A stretch of DNA of 38,105 nt, taken from RI-92 sp037384645. GTDB lineage: Bacteria; Pseudomonadota; Gammaproteobacteria; UBA6429; Thiohalophilaceae. Position 1 is the first letter of the stretch. Each line of letters starts with the position of its first letter. A program made the position numbers and the translations under genes. Positions 7,501 through 15,011 of the stretch are shown here, in pieces. The stretch is from the NCBI GenBank assembly GCA_037384645.1, contig JARRNT010000012.1, forward strand, positions 1 to 38,105, in the 5' to 3' direction. The notes under the pieces were generated by a model. The model worked only from the letters and a program-made list of their open reading frames with translations, was not told the DNA's origin and searched no databases.

Positions 7501-8948
7501 CAGATTTTTTTCCCTTCCAGGTAGACTGATGCCGTATCAGTGGAATCTTTTTTGTCTGCCTGTTTTCCCCTAATCGCACGTTCTATCCACAAGGGAGCAA
7601 AAATGATCAAATCATAAAGCTGTATCAGTGCATTCGACATGAACCGTACAATATTGCCTATCAGACGGAGCAACCAGGCACATACCCTGAGCAGGCTCAC
7701 CCCGACAACACCGAGTACAGTACGTAATGAATGAACAAAGGTCTCCAATGGAATTGCCACAAACATGAGAGCAAACGGCAGGACGAAGCCCATGCCCATC
7801 TGTGCCGCCGTGGTTATCCATTGGTTTGGATTTTTTGCTGCCGCCGCGCCCTGGCCGCCAAGCAGGGAGGCCGTCGTTCTGACATCATCCTGCATCAACA
7901 GATCACGCATAAAGGCGAGACCTGCTTCTACAAAGGCAAGGAATAGCAGGATGGAAAAGAATGTCCAGACCAGGCGAATACGGGTCTTATCATTAAGCGC
8001 ACCGATCACCGGAAACAGACGGGTGATGCGCAGGGTTTCCATCAGGAAGAGGCCCATCGCCAGCTCCACCAGGATAATGACCATGGCGGCGATCTGGTTG
8101 ATTGGGATTCCCATTATGCGACTGGTGCCGCCTACCATTTCCGACATGGGTCTGGCGATCAGATTGAAATTAATCAGCGCACCACCCACAGCAACTGCCA
8201 ATACGAAGGCGGCGATAAAAAACTGGGTAAGTGAAGAAGACGATAACATACGTACCGCCTTGTCCGTCTGCTTGACGATACCCTCGTACTCCTCCATGTG
8301 TCGATCGATGGCTTGCGAACGTGTCAGCAGACTGTTGACACTCTTATCTACCTGACCCAGGACTGACCTGAGCTTACGCCAGTGCGGCATCATGTGTTTG
8401 AGATGCTCGTGGCGTTTGTGGCTGGATTTACGATATTCCTCAATGGCCTGGGTGTTGGCCTTGATCATGGAAGCATGGATATCTTCCAGAATACTGGCCA
8501 CCATTGGGTCTTTGCCTGGAATTTTGGCCACTGCATCGACGGCCTTGACCCAACCCGGCGGATCGGGCGGGACTTCTGTACTGTTTTTGTAATCATCATC
8601 GATCACAGTAATTTCTTCACTCAATTGCCGGTGGAGCGTCGGATATTCGGCCAGGTCGCGACGAACGGTCGCGTCAATACGATCAAATTCCCGTTCGATG
8701 ATGCGCTCCGCGGCCTCCTTTCCCTGGGCCAACAGGACTTCGCGGTTACGGTTGTTGAGACGTGTTTCCGCACGCATGACCGCACGTGCAGACAAGCGCA
8801 TGGCGTTGTGGATTACCCGACAGAACGAGCGGATGGCAAGATGGGCAAGGGAACGCGCGAAGTACATCACGAACACCAGCAAAACCAGCCAGATGATCCC
8901 GGACAGGATCGGGCTAGAGACAACCATAAAAATATCACCCTTGCTCAT
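7500..8948 (-). CDS. Large multi-pass membrane protein, partner of the VWA lipoprotein
   Basis: 482 residues from ATG 8948 (GGAG 7 nt upstream). One membrane segment at about 11-30, then a long charged, helical soluble part (about 45-235, many Arg/Glu heptads), then about four to five further membrane segments in the C-terminal half (FFIAAFVLAVAVGGALI, AAMVIILVELAMGLFL, FSILLFLAFVEAGLAF, GFVLPFALMFVAIPL and the last around 420-450). The topology suggests a coiled-coil cytoplasmic or periplasmic stalk tied to a membrane bundle. I do not recognise a family; it is not MotA or TolQ by its motifs. It overlaps the VWA gene by one base. Confidence 0.7.
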   Translation of the reverse strand: MSKGDIFMVVSSPILSGIIWLVLLVFVMYFARSLAHLAIRSFCRVIHNAMRLSARAVMRAETRLNNRNREVLLAQGKEAAERIIEREFDRIDATVRRDLAEYPTLHRQLSEEITVIDDDYKNSTEVPPDPPGWVKAVDAVAKIPGKDPMVASILEDIHASMIKANTQAIEEYRKSSHKRHEHLKHMMPHWRKLRSVLGQVDKSVNSLLTRSQAIDRHMEEYEGIVKQTDKAVRMLSSSSLTQFFIAAFVLAVAVGGALINFNLIARPMSEMVGGTSRIMGIPINQIAAMVIILVELAMGLFLMETLRITRLFPVIGALNDKTRIRLVWTFFSILLFLAFVEAGLAFMRDLLMQDDVRTTASLLGGQGAAAAKNPNQWITTAAQMGMGFVLPFALMFVAIPLETFVHSLRTVLGVVGVSLLRVCAWLLRLIGNIVRFMSNALIQLYDLIIFAPLWIERAIRGKQADKKDSTDTASVYLEGKKI

Positions 8949-8995
8949 TCGCTCACTCCTTCCAGATTTTTTAGTCTTTCGCGTGCCAGTTCAAA

Positions 8996-9024
8996 TTAAT
9001 AGTAGAGCCCAGCATTGATAGCAA
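8996..9024 (-). promoter_or_regulatory. Candidate sigma-70 promoter of the membrane protein/VWA operon
   Basis: On the minus strand TTGCTA (9024-9019) and TATTAA (9001-8996) are separated by 17 bp, each 4/6 to consensus, about 45 bp upstream of the start at 8948. The rest of the 304-bp gap up to the fliG stop is AT-rich with no gene seen. Confidence 0.4.
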
Positions 9025-9252
9025 CCCTCGAATTGATCACAATTCACCCTGACATCCAAATTTATTCTCTATAAAACAATGAGTTAAAATATACCGCATT
9101 TCTGGTAATAGATATCTCTGCCCGCAAATTGTCATAATAATGCAAGGCTGAATTAACCCTAATATATTAATTTATATTGATCAAAGTAGTGATGGAAATC
9201 GCCATTTCACTAAGTTTGATATTGTCTGACCATATGCCCTGTTAAATCCAGC

Positions 9253-10272
9253 TCAGACATATTTGTCGTCTCCGGCATCGAGCGAAATCTCACCAATCTC
9301 CACCATATCCCAGATGACTGTCAGAATTTTCTTTCGTGCTGCCTTGACTTCACTCAGCCTGAGCACTCCGCCTGTCTCCAGGTCATCGCGTAACATTTCA
9401 CCCGCGCGACGTGACATATTTCTGAAAATTTTATCCTTTATCGCCTCATCTGCACCACGCAAAGCGATGCGCAAGGTCTCCGAGGTAATTTCACGCAACA
9501 TGGTCTGGATGGCACGGTCATCCAGTTCAATTAGCTTTGTGAATTCAAATTTCAGCTCCTGAATACCCTCGCCAAGATCCTCATCGTATGTCCGAATTTT
9601 CATGAGGAGTTCCGCCTCCAGTTTGCCATCGAGAAAATTCATAATATTGGCAGCAGTCTTCAGGCCTCCCATGGTGTAGGAGCGGATATGAGTCATGTTT
9701 TCGGATAACTGTTGTGTCACGGACTCATTGAGTTCGTCTAAGGCACCAGGAGGTATCCCGTCCAGTGATGCTATGCGCATGACGAGATCGACTTGCATGC
9801 TATCAGGCAATGCGGCCAGTACCTCGGCTGCCTGGTCTTGTTCCAGATAAGATAGTATTATGGCTATAGCCTGTGGATGTTCCAGTCGTAGTAAATCGGC
9901 TACCGTGCGAGGCTCCATCCATTTCAAGGCATCCAGTCCTTTAAATTGCTGACCTAACTGGATGCGATCAAGCATATACCTGGCTTTATCTTCACCGAAG
10001 GCATTATCCAGAAGCGCATGCAGGTAGTCCCGGTTATTCACTCCCAGCTCTGTTTGTTGATCCACTGTATTGCAAAAATCAGCGAGTACCTTACTGACCG
10101 ATTCCTGCGAAACTTGCTCCAGTGCTGCCATAGTCTGGCCGAGCTTTTGCACTTCCCCTGCTGACATATGCGTGATGACCTTCGCAGCCAGCTGTTCCCC
10201 GAGGGTCATTAACAAAATCACAGCACGTTCAGCGCCGGATAATCCACTTGCTTCAGATTTGACTGATACCAT
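9253..10272 (-). CDS. fliG: Flagellar motor switch protein FliG
   Basis: 339 residues, full family length. The N-terminal FliF-binding domain (about 10-105), middle domain with the EHPQ motif at 131-134, and C-terminal motor domain with LDDRAIQTMLREI, IALRGAD and IFRNMSRRAGEMLRDDLE are all in order. The torque-helix charges look kept; the usual GPVRLSDVE reads GVLRLSEVK, so the C-terminus has drifted a little. In flagellated cells FliG sits on the MS ring and transmits torque from MotA. Here its upstream neighbour, 20 bp away, is a FliF without its ring domains, and none of fliH, fliI or other motor genes follow, so a normal motor role from this locus is unlikely. Confidence 0.93.
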   Translation of the reverse strand: MVSVKSEASGLSGAERAVILLMTLGEQLAAKVITHMSAGEVQKLGQTMAALEQVSQESVSKVLADFCNTVDQQTELGVNNRDYLHALLDNAFGEDKARYMLDRIQLGQQFKGLDALKWMEPRTVADLLRLEHPQAIAIILSYLEQDQAAEVLAALPDSMQVDLVMRIASLDGIPPGALDELNESVTQQLSENMTHIRSYTMGGLKTAANIMNFLDGKLEAELLMKIRTYDEDLGEGIQELKFEFTKLIELDDRAIQTMLREITSETLRIALRGADEAIKDKIFRNMSRRAGEMLRDDLETGGVLRLSEVKAARKKILTVIWDMVEIGEISLDAGDDKYV

Positions 10273-10292
10273 ACTCGATTACTTCGACAGAA

Positions 10293-10733
10293 CTAGCTTT
10301 CAGCGAGCCACTGTTTTACCACCTGCGCTACTCGCTTGGGCTCCTGGCTGACCATGGCCTTAACAAGCTCCAGATTCAACGCGTCGTCATTGTCTCGGGA
10401 ACTATGCCGCACCTCATCGTCGGGAACGGCGACCTGTTTCTGTTCCTGCTTATCCTCTGCCGTGCCAGCAATCTGATTGACAGCAGTAGAGCCTGCCAGA
10501 TGGCGCAGCATTGGCCGTAACACGCCAAGCAACATCAGTATTGCAATCAATCCGCCAAGGAGTTGCCAGCTCGCTCCCCACACAGGGAGGAAATTGCCAA
10601 GTCGACGAAACCACAGTGCAATGTATATTGCCAGGGCGATACTGACAGCCAGCCCTAACAACAGGACCAGCTGACGCATTAGCGGCAAATTCGCCATGCC
10701 CCAAAATGATGCTTTTAGTTGCGTCGACTTCAT
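10293..10733 (-). CDS. Miniature FliF: two membrane segments and the FliG-binding tail only
   Basis: 146 residues against about 550-600 for FliF. Residues 1-45 match the FliF N-terminus (NLPLMRQLVLLLGLAVSI, then ALWF), a loop of about 13 residues follows, then the second membrane segment (LLGGLIAILMLLGVLRPML) and the FliF tail with ELVKAMVSQEPKRVAQVV and KQWLAES, the helix that binds the FliG N-domain. The whole periplasmic ring-building part (about 400 residues) is absent, yet the frame is clean. It therefore looks like an in-frame deletion kept as a gene, giving a small membrane anchor for FliG, encoded 20 bp downstream. The ribosome site is weak (AAGA). Function unknown; it cannot form an MS ring. 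Confidence 0.85.
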   Translation of the reverse strand: MKSTQLKASFWGMANLPLMRQLVLLLGLAVSIALAIYIALWFRRLGNFLPVWGASWQLLGGLIAILMLLGVLRPMLRHLAGSTAVNQIAGTAEDKQEQKQVAVPDDEVRHSSRDNDDALNLELVKAMVSQEPKRVAQVVKQWLAES

Positions 10734-11030
10734 CGATATTCTTGCCCTGGTCTTGCGGTTTTACACTGCATGTTCTTGTTTTTCGGTATACGTGACGAGA
10801 CGTACTTCGGTTTCCATGTGCCTGCCTGATTTGTTGCTTATCGTTCATTTATCGGCCTGACGCTCGGGAACATTTATGCCAGACATGGCCTGAGTCACTC
10901 CCAGCACTAACTTTTTTGAGGTTAGTTAACGCCCTGGCATCAGAGACACCCATGTCTCCTTAAGCAAAAGACATACCTGATATTATTAGTAAGAGTTACA
11001 ATGATTTAGAGCGGAAAGAAAATTGAGACG
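10734..11030. other. Gap between fleQ and mini-fliF with inverted repeats
   Basis: About 300 bp. GAGACA-CCCA-TGTCTC at 10943-10958 and ACTAAC-(9 nt)-GTTAGT at 10906-10926 are perfect short inverted repeats on the downstream side of fleQ; neither has a U tract on the minus strand. I looked for a -24/-12 sigma-54 promoter (GG-N10-GC) facing mini-fliF and saw none. In Pseudomonas-type clusters this interval would hold fleSR and fliE. Confidence 0.4.
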
Positions 11031-12458
11031 TCAAATTCCCGACACATGATCCTGACGCTGCAAGCCGAACTTGCGCATTTTTTCGACCAGGGTTGTCCTG
11101 CGCATGGCCAAACGTTTGGCGGCATGGGCAACGATACCATCGGCCTCATCCAGCGCCTGTTTAATCAAAGAGTATTCCAGCTGGTTAAGATGTTCCTTGA
11201 GGTCCAGGCCATCACGTGGCAGACGCACGACTTCGTCGATTTCGTGCGCGTGCGGCAGCGCAGATTTAACCGGGGATTCCATAGCAGAATCAGACTCTTC
11301 AGGAAGATGGCCGCAGAATTTTTCCGGTAAATCACGCACATCAACCACGCCGTAAGGGAACATAATTATCAGGCGCTCTACCAGATTGGACAGCTCACGC
11401 ACGTTACCGGGCCAGGGATACTGGGTCAATGCTGTGATTGCTGCTGGCGTAAGACGAACCGAGCCACGCTGTTCGTGTTCCATACGAGTAATCAGTTCCT
11501 TTACCAACAAGCCGATGTCTTCACTGCGCTCACGAAGCGCCGGCATTTCGATGGGAAACACGTTCAGGCGATAATACAGGTCTTCGCGAAAACGGCCTTC
11601 CCGGATTTCCTCATCCAGGTCACGATGCGTCGCAGCGACGATACGCACATCAGCCTTGAGACTGCGATTGCTGCCGACTCGTTCGTAAATGCGTTCCTGT
11701 AATACCCGCAATATTTTGACCTGCATGGGAAGTGGCATGTCACCAATCTCATCCAGAAATAGAGTACCCCCTTCCGCCAGTTCAAACCGGCCCCGGCGTG
11801 CACTAATGGCACCGGTGAAGGCACCTTTTTCATGACCGAATAACTCGCTCTCCAGCAAATCCGGTGGAATTGCCCCACAATTAACCGGAACAAAGGGCTG
11901 ATCCCGGCGTGAGGAATAGTAATGCAGATGACGAGCTACCACTTCCTTGCCAGTACCGGAATCTCCCAGGATCAAGACATTGGCATCGGTATCCGCCACT
12001 TTTTCAATAAGCTTGCGCACGTGCACAATCGCGCGGCTATGCCCAACCAGAGAACGAAACAGCATGGGTGTCGAGCCTGCCTCTCCGTTCTGGGACTCAC
12101 GGTATACCTGAGCCAGGTGCAGGGCGTGGACCAACTGGCGATGTTTGACCGGTACCCCGATGACGTTGACGATAAGCTTGGCTAATTGTGAATTCAGCAG
12201 GCTTTTGTCTCGTAACTCCGTCAACAACAATACCGGGGTGGCATGCTCAAACCTTGACTTGACCGCCTCAATCAGCGCAATGACATGCTGGTTGTCACTG
12301 CACTCACCAACAACCACAACATCCGGTGGTGATGCCTGTATTACCTCTTGCCACCCGGAATAATTGCTGGAGGCATAAATATCATTATCGATAAAATCCA
12401 GCAGCAGTTCGAGCTGAGCGCGACGCTCGTTATTATCGTCAATCAGCAAAATGGACAT
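11031..12458 (-). CDS. fleQ: Sigma-54-dependent flagellar/biofilm master regulator FleQ
   Basis: 475 residues from ATG 12458 (GGGA about 7 nt upstream; TTG 12473 is possible). Receiver-like FleQ domain at 1-120, starting ILLIDDN but without a full phospho-acceptor set; AAA+ domain with Walker A GDSGTGK (165-171), the sigma-54 contact loop GAFTGA (212-217) and Walker B GTLFLDEIGD (231-240); Fis-type helix-turn-helix near 435-470. FleQ activates flagellar promoters with sigma-54 and, when it binds c-di-GMP, also switches adhesin and exopolysaccharide genes. With almost all flagellar genes absent here, control of surface adhesion is an attractive job (inference). The gene precedes mini-fliF and fliG as fleQ precedes fliF in Pseudomonas-type clusters. 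Confidence 0.9.
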   Translation of the reverse strand: MSILLIDDNNERRAQLELLLDFIDNDIYASSNYSGWQEVIQASPPDVVVVGECSDNQHVIALIEAVKSRFEHATPVLLLTELRDKSLLNSQLAKLIVNVIGVPVKHRQLVHALHLAQVYRESQNGEAGSTPMLFRSLVGHSRAIVHVRKLIEKVADTDANVLILGDSGTGKEVVARHLHYYSSRRDQPFVPVNCGAIPPDLLESELFGHEKGAFTGAISARRGRFELAEGGTLFLDEIGDMPLPMQVKILRVLQERIYERVGSNRSLKADVRIVAATHRDLDEEIREGRFREDLYYRLNVFPIEMPALRERSEDIGLLVKELITRMEHEQRGSVRLTPAAITALTQYPWPGNVRELSNLVERLIIMFPYGVVDVRDLPEKFCGHLPEESDSAMESPVKSALPHAHEIDEVVRLPRDGLDLKEHLNQLEYSLIKQALDEADGIVAHAAKRLAMRRTTLVEKMRKFGLQRQDHVSGI

Positions 12459-12516
12459 GTCACTTCCCGACAAGCTCTAGCCCTCACTTTAAATGCTTGT
12501 ATGTTTTTTAGGATAC

Positions 12517-12534
12517 GGAAATTTTGAAATTTCC
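12517..12534. promoter_or_regulatory. 18-bp palindrome upstream of fleQ
   Basis: GGAAATTT-TG-AAATTTCC, perfect 8-bp arms, about 60 bp upstream of the fleQ start. It has no T tract on either side, so an operator is more likely than a terminator. It does not match the FleQ consensus site known to me. Confidence 0.4.
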
Positions 12535-12635
12535 ATTATGGTAGAGGGTAGCCATTGGCCGAAAGAAAGTCAAAATTTTGGCGGATCCTGCCCTGCCACA
12601 GGCAAGCTCAGACAAGCAACTGATAATCAAGTATT

Positions 12636-13166
12636 TCAGTCAGAAGCCTGATGACCGGCAAATCGGGTACGTGCCATGGCAATCTGGCGTCTGTGCTGGC
12701 GAAACACCCAGCGCGACCAGATTGCCTGTTCATCATCACTCAAACCATGCATATCGACTTCCATCCAGCCCTCTTCCACAGCCAGGACCCTGGCCTCGAA
12801 GCCAAGCGCTATCGGTAAATTGACCTCTGGATAAAGTGATACCTGTAACAGAGTGCCAACGGGTGGTGCTGAAATGACATGCCAGGCCAGGCTATCGTTG
12901 CTGAAGCGGACCGTGATGGCCTCCTGTGGCGATTGCCGTTCTTGCAACAAAAGCCCCAGAAGCTGGGTGATGACGTTTAGTTTCGCCTCGATTCGCAGCA
13001 ATTCGCTTGCGGTCTCAGAATCCGGCGTGGACATGAGCGGCTCATCCAGATTATCGAGGAGACTGAAGATAATATGATTTAGTGCGGGATTAACCGACGC
13101 TGCGGTCGATTCCTGGCGTGTCCAGGTTAGGGGCATACTGCGTTCAAGTAAGATGGATCCGCGCAT
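12636..13166 (-). CDS. Atypical PilZ-domain protein next to fleQ
   Basis: 176 residues. A helical N-terminal half with a heptad-like stretch (SELLRIEAKLNVITQLLGLL, about 54-73) precedes a beta-barrel half (ITVRFSNDSLAWHV, PVGTLLQVSLYPEVNLPI, RVLAVEEGWMEVDM) and the closing PilZ helix AIWSRWVFRQHRRQ. The c-di-GMP motifs RxxxR and DxSxxG are not seen, so it is probably a non-binding or dimerising PilZ of the kind with an added helical region. It lies 177 bp upstream of fleQ on the same strand, where a regulatory partner would be expected. The start is uncertain; ATG 13166 and 13136 both lack a clear ribosome site. Confidence 0.65.
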   Translation of the reverse strand: MRGSILLERSMPLTWTRQESTAASVNPALNHIIFSLLDNLDEPLMSTPDSETASELLRIEAKLNVITQLLGLLLQERQSPQEAITVRFSNDSLAWHVISAPPVGTLLQVSLYPEVNLPIALGFEARVLAVEEGWMEVDMHGLSDDEQAIWSRWVFRQHRRQIAMARTRFAGHQASD

Positions 13167-13234
13167 ATCTGAATCGCCCTGTGCTTAGGGTCTGGCCGGT
13201 TGATGGCACATGGTTTCTAACACTGTATCTCAGC

Positions 13235-13248
13235 CATGTTATAACATG
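13235..13248. promoter_or_regulatory. 14-bp perfect palindrome upstream of the PilZ gene
   Basis: CATGTTATAACATG reads the same on both strands, 69 bp upstream of the PilZ start. A hairpin GCCTGC-TTGG-GCAGGC lies just beyond at 13254-13269. Possible operator; no known regulator is recognised. Confidence 0.3.
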
Positions 13249-13521
13249 CGGACGCCTGCTTGGGCAGGCTCCATAGAACCTGAATGGAGCGACGACAGTT
13301 TCGGTCCAGTTTTTGTACGAATTATCCAACCTGAATGTGAAAAGCCGGGGGCTCCCCAGCAAGGTGACAAATGCTGTTACAGATGCGGCTGTCTCAATCC
13401 TGGTTCCTGACGACTGTTGACGATGAAACCTAGGTGCAGCCAAAAACAGAAAGATAACTAACTGATTCTCAACAGAGTCTTATTCATACAAATGACCAGA
13501 CTGCATGACGACAGGACGATA

Positions 13522-13626
13522 GTGAAAAAAATGAAATATGACGTGCCAGAACGATTCATTAATGCAGAACTGGCATGCCGCGAATGTATAGTGACCAGGT
13601 GCGATGTGAACGAAAATATGCACTAA
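13522..13626 (+). CDS. Possible small cysteine-containing protein
   Basis: 34 codons from GTG 13522, with AGGA 6 nt upstream, which is a well-placed ribosome site. The peptide carries ACRECIVTRCD, a CxxC plus a third cysteine, and a PERF segment like that of the DUF6316 protein encoded just downstream. Only the ribosome site and the cysteines speak for it; it may be chance. Confidence 0.2.
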   Translation: MKKMKYDVPERFINAELACRECIVTRCDVNENMH

Positions 13627-13685
13627 AAGTGTGAATAAATCTCGGCCTTGCAATATGCTGACAATGAGCCATGTTTAGGTCGATT

Positions 13686-13943
13686 ATGGTGACATTTTAC
13701 TCTCATATTCAGATTCAGCGTGGCGGCAAGGAATACCGCGTTAACCCGGAACGCTTTTTTTATATCAAGCGTGTTGGCTGGTTTGTGCGTACACGTGGCG
13801 AAATTGAGATTTGTGAAGGTCTGGAATTAGTTGATGGCATTCTCGGGCCGTTTTCATCCCGTTCCAGAGCCAAATTTCATTTACTCAAGATCATTTACGA
13901 AGATCAGCCAGCGCTGTTTGAGGACAGGCCGCCAAATTTTTAG
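13686..13943 (+). CDS. DUF6316-type small protein
   Basis: 85 residues from ATG 13686 (AGG 7 nt upstream); ATG 13671 in the same frame would give 90. Conserved pattern NPERFFYIKRVGWFVRTRGE, then GPFSSRSRAKFHLLKIIYE. The gene at 16331 encodes a second copy of the same pattern, which is why I trust both. It looks like a one-domain soluble protein with aromatic residues in a small beta sheet followed by a helix. The function is unknown. It stands just upstream of flgM on the same strand, about 120 bp apart, and may be part of the same transcription unit. Confidence 0.65.
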   Translation: MVTFYSHIQIQRGGKEYRVNPERFFYIKRVGWFVRTRGEIEICEGLELVDGILGPFSSRSRAKFHLLKIIYEDQPALFEDRPPNF

Positions 13944-14062
13944 ATTCGGGCAATTAAATTATAATAATATGAGGAATTACATATAGATACATATAGGGGC
14001 CTAAAGCTTTTGGAGCAAACTCCGTTAATAGGAATGGCTATCAGCATTAGGAGTAAAATTTC

Positions 14063-14359
14063 ATGCCCGACGACGTCAGCGGCAACAATTCAAACCACAA
14101 CCACCAGACGACTCAGGACAGCACTCGCGAGGGTGATACCACAGACAGCCGCCCCCCCAAGGGAACTGGCAAGCCTGACACTGTTGAGGTGAGCGAAATG
14201 ACATCGCAACTGAAATCACTGGAGCAAAAACTGGTCAAACAGCCTGACGTGGACCAGGATCGCGTTAACCGCATGCGGGAGGCGATCCATCGCGGAAAGT
14301 ACCGAGTCGATTCTGACCGCGTCGCTAACAAAATGCTGGGATTCGAAGAGGATTTTTGA
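14063..14359 (+). CDS. flgM: FlgM, anti-sigma-28 factor
   Basis: 98 residues from ATG 14063 with TAGGAGT about 9 nt upstream. A polar, disordered N-terminal half (many Asn, Thr, His, Asp) precedes the classic FlgM core: QLKSLEQKLVKQPDVDQDRV, MREAIHRGKYRVD, then SDRVANKMLGFEEDF. FlgM binds FliA and holds back late flagellar genes until it is exported through the hook-basal body. No export apparatus is encoded in this window, so if the cell has lost its flagellum FlgM would permanently silence FliA or serve another sigma-28 regulon. Its usual neighbour flgN appears only as a fragment directly downstream. Confidence 0.85.
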   Translation: MPDDVSGNNSNHNHQTTQDSTREGDTTDSRPPKGTGKPDTVEVSEMTSQLKSLEQKLVKQPDVDQDRVNRMREAIHRGKYRVDSDRVANKMLGFEEDF

Positions 14360-14385
14360 TCCCGACCCGCATGTGAATAGGCAAC

Positions 14386-14594
14386 ATGCCGTTGCATAGT
14401 TATTTAACCAGCTTAGCCAGTAACTCAGGACGCTCGCCAGGCAGGCCGACACACTGCAACTGAAACATACCATCCTCACCCGGGATAAATTCGCGACTCT
14501 GCAATCACTAGCCCGAACCAAAGAAGCATTGGCTACAAGAACGAGCAACTGGCATAGTAACGTCGTTTTCTCTCCGGCAACTGAGTATCAATAA
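14386..14594 (+). pseudogene. flgN: Probable flgN remnant (frameshifted)
   Basis: Directly downstream of flgM, where flgN normally lies. A frame from ATG 14386 (MPLHSYLTSLASNSGR) has to shift by one base near 14424-14433 to continue as TLARQADTLQLKHTILTRD, KFATLQSLARTKEALATRT. This has the FlgN/FliT chaperone pattern of a long helix with L..(L)..RD..aL..La..KeaL. It then stops at 14594 after about 57 residues of that frame, where intact FlgN has about 150. The call rests on position and helix pattern, not on a long exact motif. Confidence 0.4.
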
Positions 14595-15011
14595 GAATTT
14601 CAACGCAATCAAAAATTTAGATTGCCGGGACCTGGCGTAAACCACTGACGCATTTTAATGAGATATGGAATAAAACCGGCATCTCGTCAGCAGCCCGGTC
14701 TCAAGTCGCCGCCTGGAGAATATAATCAACTGCCAGCAACGCCGCAGCATTCACTTATCATCCTGTCCGTCCTGATACATACACATACATGCCAGCAATG
14801 AAATCATCGCAGCATGATGGTAAAATGCTCGAAACTAACTGGATACACGCCCCGGATGCACAGCTCAATAGCAAGCGTCCCGCCTAAATGCTGATGCCAG
14901 GATTTATTTGCGTGTTTTTCAATCAACTGGCAGCTTTCCTGGCCAGGTTACTCATGTAGACTATGCGTGGTAAATTACTGGTTAGTACTAGTTTGTTGCA
15001 CTGTTCATAAA
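14595..15011. other. Non-coding gap before tRNA-Arg(CCT)
   Basis: About 417 bp after the flgN-like fragment. No frame with a recognisable product on either strand; only short open stretches such as one of 34 codons at about 14790. It reads like decayed coding DNA, which would fit loss of the rest of a flagellar cluster, but I cannot show it. Confidence 0.35.

Larger units (their letters stand above)
13167..13670. other. Long gap between PilZ and DUF6316 genes
   Basis: About 500 bp with no gene that I can support firmly. It holds the palindrome at 13235, the hairpin at 13254-13269 and a possible tiny reading frame at 13522-13626. A frame on the minus strand at 13144-13443 is open but has no recognisable content. 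Confidence 0.4.

Noticed and set aside
10450..10848. 132-codon alternative frame over mini-fliF
   Set aside because: The FliF frame has clear membrane segments and the FliG-binding tail; this one has neither pattern nor family match.
10734..11030. Sigma-54 promoter for mini-fliF
   Set aside because: No GG-N10-GC pair in the right orientation could be found.
13340..13400. Possible c-di-GMP-I (GEMM) riboswitch suggested by AAAGCC and a G-rich stem near flagellar and PilZ genes
   Set aside because: The obligatory upstream CACGCACAGGGCAAACC-like half and the GACGCAAAGCC core are missing, and it does not precede a gene on that strand.
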